A stretch of 6,602 nucleotides of DNA from an uncultured Collinsella sp. (GTDB lineage: Bacteria > Actinomycetota > Coriobacteriia > Coriobacteriales > Coriobacteriaceae): contig USOF01000065.1 in the NCBI GenBank assembly GCA_900556285.1, positions 1-6,602 of the forward strand, given 5' to 3'. The translations under genes were made by a program, and so were the position numbers. The notes beneath the pieces are model-generated. The model was given only the letters and a program-made list of their open reading frames with translations, was not told the origin of the DNA and ran no database searches. Position 1 is the stretch's first letter, and every line of letters starts with the position of its first letter. Shown one piece after another: positions 1 through 4,918 of the stretch.

Positions 1-739
1 CCATAAAGGAGACGCCCTTGCCCTTCACCGTCTCGGCGATAATGGCCACGGGCGAGTCGCTCACTTTGCGGGCCTCGGCAAAGGCGGCGGCAATCTGCGC
101 CATGTCGTTACCGTCGGCGAGCTCGATCACATGCCACTTAAAGGCGCGGAACTTGTCAGCGAGCGGCATGGCCGAGTTGACTTCATCGATCGTGCCGTCA
201 ATCTGCAAGCCGTTGTGGTCGACGACGGCAACAAGATTGTCGAGCGCATGGTTGCCGGCGAACATGGCCGCCTCCCACACCTGGCCTTCCTCGCACTCAC
301 CGTCGCCCAGCAACGTGTAGACACGGTAGCCGTCGCCCCAGTGCTTAGCGGCAAGCGCCATTCCAACTGCAGCAGAGATGCCCTGACCGAGCGATCCGGT
401 GGACATATCGATGCCAGGGGCGTCGTTCATGTTGGGATGGCCCTGCAGTCGGCTGCCAGTATGACGGAGCGTCTCGAGCTCTTCGACGGGAAAATAGCCG
501 CGATTTGCCAACACCGAATACAGGCCCGGCGCCGCGTGACCCTTGGAGAGCACAAAGCGATCGCGATCGGCCTTGTGAGGGTCGGCAGGATCGATATTCA
601 TTTCCTCAAAGTACAGATACGTCATGATGTCGGCAGCACCGAGCGATCCACCCGGGTGTCCCGACTTGGCCGCGTGAACCGCAGTCACGACACCCTTCCT
701 GACCTCATTGGCGACCTTCGCCAGCTCCTGGTTGGTCAT
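1..739 (-). CDS. tkt: Transketolase N-terminal subunit (split type), 3' end outside window
   Basis: This is the thiamine-diphosphate-binding half of a two-subunit transketolase, a cytoplasmic enzyme that moves two-carbon ketol units between sugar phosphates in the non-oxidative pentose phosphate pathway. About 246 residues are visible from ATG at 739. They contain the HPGG motif with His28, SKGH with His68, QGHP with His101, and the cofactor signature starting GDGE at residue 145 and closing with the Asn of VVDHN. The visible part ends in GKGVSFM, which in split subunits lies about 30 residues before the C-terminus, so little is probably missing. The C-terminal subunit should lie just beyond the left edge. 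GAGAGG at 747-752 sits 7 bases before the start. It is the last visible gene of the operon, 63 bases after tal. A full-length fused transketolase cannot be excluded because the end is cut off. Confidence 0.93.
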   Translation of the reverse strand, partial: MTNQELAKVANEVRKGVVTAVHAAKSGHPGGSLGAADIMTYLYFEEMNIDPADPHKADRDRFVLSKGHAAPGLYSVLANRGYFPVEELETLRHTGSRLQGHPNMNDAPGIDMSTGSLGQGISAAVGMALAAKHWGDGYRVYTLLGDGECEEGQVWEAAMFAGNHALDNLVAVVDHNGLQIDGTIDEVNSAMPLADKFRAFKWHVIELADGNDMAQIAAAFAEARKVSDSPVAIIAETVKGKGVSFM

Positions 740-762
740 ACGAATTCCTCTCTTGAGAACAA

Positions 763-791
763 CCCCGGCACCGGATGACGCGATGCCGGGG
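763..791 (-). terminator. GC-rich hairpin between tal and tkt (weak terminator or processing site)
   Basis: CCCCGGCA at 763-770 and TGCCGGGG at 784-791 form a perfect 8-bp stem with a 13-base loop. Read on the minus strand, the hairpin is followed by TTGTTCTC, which is a poor U-tract. It may therefore act as an attenuator or an RNA-stabilising element rather than a full terminator. It sits 12 bases after the tal stop codon. Confidence 0.45.
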
Positions 792-802
792 CAATCCACT
801 CG

Positions 803-1486
803 TTAAGCCTGAGCGACGACCTTCTGCCAGTCAGCCTCAAAAGAGGCGAGGCCCTGGTCGGTCAGCGGATGATGCAGGCACTTCTTGAGAGCGGCCATGG
901 GCACGGTCGCAATATCGGCACCGAGTAGCGCGGCCTGGGTCACGTGGTTGGGCGTACGAACCGAGGCGGTGATGATCTCGACGGTGTCGTCGACGTTCTT
1001 GCCCGTCCAGTCGTAGTTCTTAATGCAGGTCACGACGTTGTCGAGCTGCGAGATACCGTCCTCGGCGATGTCATCGAAACGACCGACAAACGGGCTGATG
1101 TAGCGAGCACCGGCATTGGCGGCCATAAGGGCCTGCGTCGGCGAGAAGACGAGCGTCATGTTGACGCGCACGCCAGCATCGGCCAGTGCACGGCAGGCGG
1201 CAAGGCCGGCCTCGCACACGGGAAGCTTGACCACGATGTTGGGGGCGAGGGCGGCAAGGCGCTTGCCCTCCTCGATCATACCCTCGGCAGTGGTAGCGGT
1301 AGACTCGGCGGAAACGGGCAGGCCCTCGCAGAGCTCGGCAATCTTGAGCATATGCGGCTCAAAGTCGGCAAGCTTGCCGCCGGTCTTGGCGTACAGGGAC
1401 GGGTTGGTGGTAACACCGGCCAGGCAGCCCCAGCTCTTGGCCTCGGCGATCTCGTCCAGATTGGCAGTATCGATAAAGAACTTCAT
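803..1486 (-). CDS. tal: Transaldolase, small TalC type
   Basis: This 227-residue protein belongs to the small transaldolase/fructose-6-phosphate aldolase family, a cytoplasmic TIM barrel that uses a Schiff-base lysine. Visible landmarks are Asp6 in FFIDTAN, Asn28 in GVTTNPS, Glu61 in VSAES, Lys87 in IVVKLP, Thr111 in MTLVF, and Phe133 in SPFVGR. Glu61 and Phe133 are the residues typical of true transaldolases; E. coli fructose-6-phosphate aldolase has Gln and Tyr there. It therefore probably moves dihydroxyacetone units between fructose-6-phosphate and erythrose-4-phosphate. The C-terminal part, with PNHVTQAALLGA and HPLTDQGLASFEADW, is typical of TalC. I chose ATG at 1486 because AAGGAG (1495-1500) lies 8 bases upstream and the protein starts MKFFIDTA; an upstream in-frame ATG at 1513 would add nine unrelated residues. 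Automated pipelines may name it Fsa. Confidence 0.93.
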   Translation of the reverse strand: MKFFIDTANLDEIAEAKSWGCLAGVTTNPSLYAKTGGKLADFEPHMLKIAELCEGLPVSAESTATTAEGMIEEGKRLAALAPNIVVKLPVCEAGLAACRALADAGVRVNMTLVFSPTQALMAANAGARYISPFVGRFDDIAEDGISQLDNVVTCIKNYDWTGKNVDDTVEIITASVRTPNHVTQAALLGADIATVPMAALKKCLHHPLTDQGLASFEADWQKVVAQA

Positions 1487-1494
1487 GGTGCAAA

Positions 1495-1507
1495 CTCCTT
1501 CGAAGGA
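1495..1507 (-). promoter_or_regulatory. tal ribosome binding site inside a 12-bp palindrome
   Basis: TCCTTCGAAGGA at 1496-1507 is a perfect palindrome. On the minus strand its downstream arm forms most of the AAGGAG ribosome binding site (1495-1500) of tal. A short 4-bp hairpin could partly hide the site. The predicted stem is weak, so any control is uncertain. Confidence 0.4.
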
Positions 1508-1518
1508 ATCCAAAACTC

Positions 1519-1554
1519 AAAAAATAGGACAAAGGGGATGTCCCTTTGTCCTAT
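1519..1554 (-). terminator. Strong Rho-independent terminator after gatZ
   Basis: A perfect 13-bp stem joins 1524-1536 (ATAGGACAAAGGG) and 1542-1554 (CCCTTTGTCCTAT) around a 5-base loop. On the minus strand the stem runs straight into T residues from 1524 down to 1519. This is a textbook intrinsic terminator for transcripts coming from fruA-gatZ. It lies only about 32 bases before the tal start, so transcription of tal and tkt depends on read-through or on a promoter within or upstream of the hairpins. The plus-strand side has no T-run directly after the stem, so it looks unidirectional. Confidence 0.85.
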
Positions 1555-1556
1555 GT

Positions 1557-1592
1557 GCCGGGCCTGCGGCTGGGACATGCCCCAGGCCCGGC
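1557..1592 (-). repeat. GC-rich inverted repeat just after the gatZ stop
   Basis: GCCGGGCCTG at 1557-1566 and CAGGCCCGGC at 1583-1592 form a perfect 10-bp stem with a 16-base loop that contains a further GGG/CCC pairing. On the minus strand it comes first after the gatZ stop, immediately before the terminator at 1519-1554, giving tandem hairpins. It has no U-tract of its own. It may protect the gatZ 3' end from exonucleases. Confidence 0.6.
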
Positions 1593-1611
1593 GTCGTGTA
1601 GGAAAAGCTAC

Positions 1612-2886
1612 TTAGTCCTCGAGAGCCTTCTCGATGCGGCTCGTGACGCCCTTGAGGTTAAGACCGACGACGTACTGCTTGATCGGGCGCTTGATGTGCT
1701 CGATCACAAAGCGCTTGCCGTCGATGTCCTGGGCAGCGAGGTTGCGATAGAGCTTCTCGACCTGCTCCTTGACCTCGGGATCGTTGAACGCATAGTGGCC
1801 GGAGACATCCAGGATCTTCAGGCTGAGCTCATCGTCGGCAAGGATGTCATCGACCTGCAGGTTGACGTCGTCGCCAGTCATCCACTTGCGCCAGCGCTCG
1901 GTCTTGATAGCCTTGACCAGCAGGGTGTGATACAGGTCGGAGGGGTCATCGCACAGACCGTTGTCGACCAGGATCTGCTCGGTGGCGCAGAGCTTGAGGT
2001 AGGCGCGGGTCTCCTCGGTGCCATACTGCGGAGCAACGTTGGAGGCGGTCACGTGTGCCGGGATGTGCTCGAGCAGCGTCGCGTCGTCCAGATAGTCGGC
2101 GTTGTGCTCCTTCAGGCCCACGCCGTAGCGCTTAGCCATGTCGGCGAGCTCGCGGGCATTCTTGAAGTTGTAATGGCCGACCTGCTCGGTCCAACGGGTG
2201 AGCGTACCGGTCTGGCCGACGATAAAGGTGGGCATGGGGCAGCCGCGCTTCTCGAGCTCGGGCTGCAGCTGAGAAATGAACTCCTCGTACTTATCGGTAG
2301 AGGTCAAGCCGCCATTGGTCTCCTCGGTACCGACCTCATAGGCAACCTCGGGCAGGTTATGCTCGCGACGGTACTGCTCAAGGTAGTCGATAAGATCGAT
2401 CGTGCGGCGAAGCACCACGTCGAGCGGAATAACCTTGCCGATCTGATAGGGGTCCTTGGTGGGGTCGACCATCAGCAGGTCAAAGCCCGCCTCCATGTCG
2501 GCGACGAAGGACTTGCGGGCGAGCTCCATGGCCTCGTCCTCGGGCAGGTGGGCGTTACGCTCCTCGTCGCGCTGCCACGGACCGCCGTGATCGCGGCACA
2601 GGTAGTACGGACCGGTGTAACCCACCTCGTCGGCAACCTTCTTGATGTCGGCGGCAAAGCGCGTCTGGTCCCAACCGTTGACGTAGCCGGCGCCCATCTC
2701 GTCCATATCGACCTGGTTGCGGCTGGCGATAAACATGGGCGGGAAATCCTCGTCCTTGGCAAGCTCGAACACGGCCTGAATCAGGTTGGGGCTCATGGGG
2801 CCAATGCCGACCATGGTTGCGTGATCGCCGCTATCCTGCAGCTTGAGCATGCCCTGAACGGCCTGACGGATGGTGAGGTTGGACAT
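1612..2886 (-). CDS. gatZ: GatZ/KbaZ-family protein; possible tagatose-6-P/fructose-6-P 4-epimerase
   Basis: This 424-residue protein has the usual length of the GatZ/KbaZ family (TIM barrel), annotated as the non-catalytic subunit of class II tagatose-1,6-bisphosphate aldolase. Family landmarks are SRNQVD at 55-60, CRDHGGPW at 97-104 (E. coli GatZ has GGDHLGPN), GTEE at 186-189 within an EVGTEETNGG stretch, VGQTGT at 223-228 and KEHNADY at 259-265. The Asp99-His100 pair, Glu188 and His261 could bind a metal; this is inference. E. coli GatZ supports the catalytic partner GatY, but no GatY is visible here. Members of this family have also been described as acting alone as fructose-6-phosphate/tagatose-6-phosphate 4-epimerases, which would suit an operon with a PTS permease, transaldolase and transketolase. 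ATG at 2886 has AAGGAG (2893-2898) 6 bases upstream. The family call is firm; the reaction is not. Confidence 0.88.
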   Translation of the reverse strand: MSNLTIRQAVQGMLKLQDSGDHATMVGIGPMSPNLIQAVFELAKDEDFPPMFIASRNQVDMDEMGAGYVNGWDQTRFAADIKKVADEVGYTGPYYLCRDHGGPWQRDEERNAHLPEDEAMELARKSFVADMEAGFDLLMVDPTKDPYQIGKVIPLDVVLRRTIDLIDYLEQYRREHNLPEVAYEVGTEETNGGLTSTDKYEEFISQLQPELEKRGCPMPTFIVGQTGTLTRWTEQVGHYNFKNARELADMAKRYGVGLKEHNADYLDDATLLEHIPAHVTASNVAPQYGTEETRAYLKLCATEQILVDNGLCDDPSDLYHTLLVKAIKTERWRKWMTGDDVNLQVDDILADDELSLKILDVSGHYAFNDPEVKEQVEKLYRNLAAQDIDGKRFVIEHIKRPIKQYVVGLNLKGVTSRIEKALED

Positions 2887-2927
2887 TTTGTTCTCCTTCT
2901 CCAGAGGATTTTTGACAAAAGATCCCT

Positions 2928-2946
2928 GGGACCCAGATGTGGGCCC
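2928..2946 (-). terminator. Weak terminator-like hairpin before gatZ
   Basis: On the minus strand GGGCCCA pairs with TGGG-T-CCC (one bulged base, 4-base loop). A short TTTT run (2917-2920) follows seven bases later, and then comes the gatZ ribosome binding site. The gap before the T-run and its short length make a full terminator unlikely; an attenuator is possible. The overlapping CTGGGACCCAG at 2926-2936 is a perfect palindrome around a central base. Confidence 0.35.
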
Positions 2947-2955
2947 TATCAGTAC

Positions 2956-3016
2956 GGATGGATTTTGTTGTGTAGGGGCGGTTGTGCGGAGTCAAATCCA
3001 TCCCTCCGCACAACCG
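2956..3016 (-). promoter_or_regulatory. Crossing inverted repeats in the fruA-gatZ leader (pseudoknot-like)
   Basis: Two perfect inverted repeats interlock. Stem 1 joins 2979-2990 (CGGTTGTGCGGA) with 3005-3016 (TCCGCACAACCG), 12 bp. Stem 2 joins 2956-2965 (GGATGGATTT) with 2994-3003 (AAATCCATCC), 10 bp, and the latter segment is the loop of stem 1. In the minus-strand RNA the order is A-B-A'-B', with linkers of 1, 3 and 13 bases. This is the layout of an H-type pseudoknot or of two mutually exclusive folds. No U-tract follows stem 1. It lies between the fruA stop and the gatZ start and may control processing, stability or gatZ expression. Confidence 0.6.
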
Positions 3017-3030
3017 GAGTCCTTAAAGGT

Positions 3031-4503
3031 TTACTTGGCCTGCTTATCGAGCGTGGGCTTCATGGCAATCAGGATTGCAGCGGCGACCACGGCGCCAATC
3101 ACGATGTCCAGGCAGAACAGCGCGACGTTGTTGGTGGCAAGGGCGACGATAAAGCCACCGTGCGGGACGTAGCAGTCGATGCCCTGGAAGGCGGCAAGTG
3201 CCGCACCCACGGCAGAGCCGATGCAAATGCCGGGCAGGGTGTGACCGAGGTCCTTGACCGCGAAGGGGATAGCGCCCTCGGTAATACCGATGCAGCCCAT
3301 GAACAGCGCGGAGATGCCCATCTGGCGGTCAGCGTCATCGAACTTGTTCTTGGCGATGAGCGCAGCGAGGCCACAGGCGATCGGGGGAACGGCGACGGCG
3401 ACGCGGAACATACCGTTAGGACCGTAGATACCGGAGGCCATGATGGCCATGGTGAAGGTCGAGGCGGTCTTGTTGATGGGGCCACCCATATCGAAGGCGG
3501 TCATAACGCCAATGACCAGACCCAGGACAACTGCGGAACCGCCCTGCAGGCTGCCGAGCACGCCGGTGAGCCAGTCCATCACAAAGCCAAGCGGCGTGGC
3601 CAGGATGTAGATATAGGCCATGCCCAGGACAAGCGAGGTCAGAATCGGGATGATCAGGATGGGCATGATGGTCTGGATGGTGTTGTTGACCTTCCAGGTC
3701 TTCATCCAGCGGACAAAGTAGCCGCAGATGACCGCCATGATCATGGCGCCCAAGAAGCCGGTCGAAACGCTGTTGCCGTTAGGGGTAACGACTGCGTTGT
3801 TGACCAGGTAGCCCAGGACAAAACCGGGGGCGAGCGCGGGCTTGCCGGCCATCGAGTAGGAGATGTATGCCGCAAGCACCGGGATCATCATGGAGATGCC
3901 GGCCATGCCGATGGTGTTAAGGCTCACCATCAGCGGGTTCGTAACCTCCATGCCGTTGGCGCCGGCGGTACCGGATGCCAGCGAGAAGGCAAGAAACACG
4001 CCGCCGATAACGACGATGGGGATAAAATAGGAAACGCCGGTATTGAATGCATTGAGCAGCGTCTTGCCAGGATCGGCAAAGATAGACTGCTTGGACGCCG
4101 GTGTCGGGGCCTGCGGGGCAGCGGAGACGGCCTTCTTCTCTGCCTTGGCCTCGGCCTTGGGCGCGTCAACGGCGCCACCCGTCGCCTTGATGATCTCAAT
4201 GGCCTGGTCGATGATCTTTACCGGATCGGCGATTACATCCGAGGTGCCGACCTTCAGGAACTTGCCCTCGGCCATCTTCTGCTCAAAACGGTCCTCGTTC
4301 TCGACACCCACGTCGACGGACTCCAGGACCAGGTCGGCGGAGTCCACGTCTTCCTGCGTGAGCTCATTCTCGATACCCAGGCCACCCTGAGCCTCGACCT
4401 TGCACTCGATGCCACGGGCGGCGCATTCATCCTGAATCGCCTTCTGGGCCATATACGTGTGGGCGATACCCACAGTACAGGCGGCAACGCCTACGATCTT
4501 CAT
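3031..4503 (-). CDS. fruA: PTS fructose-family transporter, EIIBC components
   Basis: This is a 490-residue membrane permease that imports a sugar while phosphorylating it. Residues 1-105 are the EIIB domain, with the phosphorylated cysteine at Cys9 in ACTVGIAHTYMA; most relatives read CPTGIAHT, so the two residues after Cys are unusual. Residues 110-138 are an Ala/Lys/Pro-rich linker. Residues 140-485 are the multi-spanning EIIC domain, with GKPALAPGF (220-228), DMGGPINK (338-345), GITEGAIPF (406-414) and VPHGG (446-450). No EIIA domain is fused or visible nearby, so EIIA must come from another gene. ATG at 4503 follows AGAGGG (4509-4514) after 5 bases; an extension to 4605 would add 34 residues lacking EIIB character. 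It is the first gene of the operon, 144 bases before gatZ. Fructose is the family default, but gatZ downstream suggests a C4-epimeric or other ketohexose. Confidence 0.92.
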   Translation of the reverse strand: MKIVGVAACTVGIAHTYMAQKAIQDECAARGIECKVEAQGGLGIENELTQEDVDSADLVLESVDVGVENEDRFEQKMAEGKFLKVGTSDVIADPVKIIDQAIEIIKATGGAVDAPKAEAKAEKKAVSAAPQAPTPASKQSIFADPGKTLLNAFNTGVSYFIPIVVIGGVFLAFSLASGTAGANGMEVTNPLMVSLNTIGMAGISMMIPVLAAYISYSMAGKPALAPGFVLGYLVNNAVVTPNGNSVSTGFLGAMIMAVICGYFVRWMKTWKVNNTIQTIMPILIIPILTSLVLGMAYIYILATPLGFVMDWLTGVLGSLQGGSAVVLGLVIGVMTAFDMGGPINKTASTFTMAIMASGIYGPNGMFRVAVAVPPIACGLAALIAKNKFDDADRQMGISALFMGCIGITEGAIPFAVKDLGHTLPGICIGSAVGAALAAFQGIDCYVPHGGFIVALATNNVALFCLDIVIGAVVAAAILIAMKPTLDKQAK

Positions 4504-4524
4504 TGCTTCCCTCTTTTCATAGAG

Positions 4525-4536
4525 TTGCGTGCGCAA
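4525..4536. promoter_or_regulatory. Possible operator: TTGCG-TG-CGCAA inverted repeat in the fruA leader
   Basis: Perfect 5-bp arms TTGCG (4525-4529) and CGCAA (4532-4536) flank two bases, 21 bases upstream of the fruA start. Short palindromes of this kind are compatible with a LacI-family operator. The assignment rests only on symmetry and place. Confidence 0.3.
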
Positions 4537-4547
4537 GACACCGTTTG

Positions 4548-4559
4548 CGGAGGCCTCCG
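4548..4559. repeat. 12-bp perfect palindrome in the fruA leader
   Basis: CGGAGGCCTCCG is self-complementary over all 12 bases. It lies between the predicted fruA promoter and start codon. It may be an operator or simply a small RNA hairpin; nothing visible decides between these. Confidence 0.35.
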
Positions 4560-4603
4560 GAGCATCCCCTGCCGTTTGGACTTGCTGTCTTTTCGACAAG
4601 AAC

Positions 4604-4633
4604 AATATAGGTGCTCGTTTTTCTTAATGCCAG
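4604..4633 (-). promoter_or_regulatory. Predicted promoter of the fruA-gatZ-tal-tkt operon
   Basis: On the minus strand CTGGCA (4633-4628) and TATATT (4609-4604) are separated by 18 bases, resembling sigma-70-type -35 and -10 boxes. The start point would lie near 4597, giving a leader of about 95 bases before fruA. It is the best match in this intergenic region. No experimental support exists in the sequence alone. Confidence 0.5.
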
Positions 4634-4641
4634 CTTATTTC

Positions 4642-4694
4642 GGTAAACGCGCAGGTCAGAGCGTTGGTTATGCGATTTAGTTATGCGTTTAACC
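4642..4694. promoter_or_regulatory. Repeat cluster upstream of the fruA promoter (possible regulator binding region)
   Basis: GTTATGCGATTTA (4667-4679) is followed directly by GTTATGCGTTTAA (4680-4692), a tandem repeat matching at 11 of 13 positions. The outer segments GGTAAACGC (4642-4650) and GCGTTTAACC (4685-4694) are inverted copies that differ by one inserted T. The cluster begins just upstream of the predicted -35 box, which suits a regulator site. Which protein binds it is not shown; the divergent LacI-family gene is the closest candidate. Confidence 0.4.
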
Positions 4695-4905
4695 AAAAAT
4701 GAATCCTGCGATTTTGCCCTCGATTTCAAAAGTCAAGAAGTATTTGATTTTCTCGGTAGACGGCAGATGCGCATGCCGGTCACAAATTTCGACCCCACCC
4801 GTATGCCGCATTTGTTGCATACTCATATGAAAGGAAAAAGCCGCTCACCGAAGCGTATCCTTCACCAAGACTCAAAGTCATCATGTTGGAAAATGCTCAT
4901 CTGTC
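4695..4905. other. Upstream region of the LacI-family gene; no further gene seen
   Basis: This is the remaining part of the 415-base gap between the divergent fruA and regulator genes. It is more AT-rich than its neighbours. Two imperfect symmetric elements are visible: CGGCA (4761-4765) with TGCCG (4774-4778) around 8 bases, and GTATGC (4801-4806) with GCATAC (4817-4822) around 10 bases. Either could serve as an operator for self-control of the regulator. I found no convincing plus-strand -35/-10 pair, no tRNA, and no small gene with a ribosome binding site. Confidence 0.4.
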
Positions 4906-4913
4906 GGAAGGAG
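4906..4913 (+). promoter_or_regulatory. Ribosome binding site that fixes the regulator start at GTG 4919
   Basis: GGAAGGAG at 4906-4913 is a near-perfect Shine-Dalgarno sequence 5 bases before GTG at 4919. The in-frame ATG at 4883 would place this sequence inside the coding region and has no good site of its own. The GTG start also puts the LacI helix-turn-helix at its normal distance from the N-terminus. Confidence 0.85.
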
Positions 4914-4918
4914 TCGCT

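Noticed and set aside
131..778. Plus-strand open frame of 215 codons opposite transketolase
   Set aside because: It is antisense to a clear transketolase subunit with all cofactor motifs, and has no ribosome binding site.
944..1615. Plus-strand open frame of 223 codons opposite transaldolase
   Set aside because: It is a shadow of the tal gene, whose active-site residues are all present on the minus strand.
2906..2925. Imperfect 20-base palindrome centred on TTTTGACAAAA as a LacI operator
   Set aside because: It lies within the operon, just upstream of the gatZ ribosome binding site and not at a promoter, has one mismatch pair, and lacks the usual central CG. It is more likely incidental.
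2912..2940. TTGACA at 2912-2917 as a plus-strand promoter
   Set aside because: The -35 match is perfect, but the sequence 17 bases on (AGATGT) is a poor -10 box and no plus-strand gene follows.
2979..3016. The 12-bp hairpin after fruA as an intrinsic terminator
   Set aside because: Neither strand has a U-tract after the stem; a structural or regulatory role fits better.
1546..4680. Very long plus-strand open frame (1044 codons)
   Set aside because: It runs antisense through gatZ and fruA, both strong family matches, and has low-complexity His/Gly/Asp-rich composition. It is a by-product of GC-biased codon use on the other strand.
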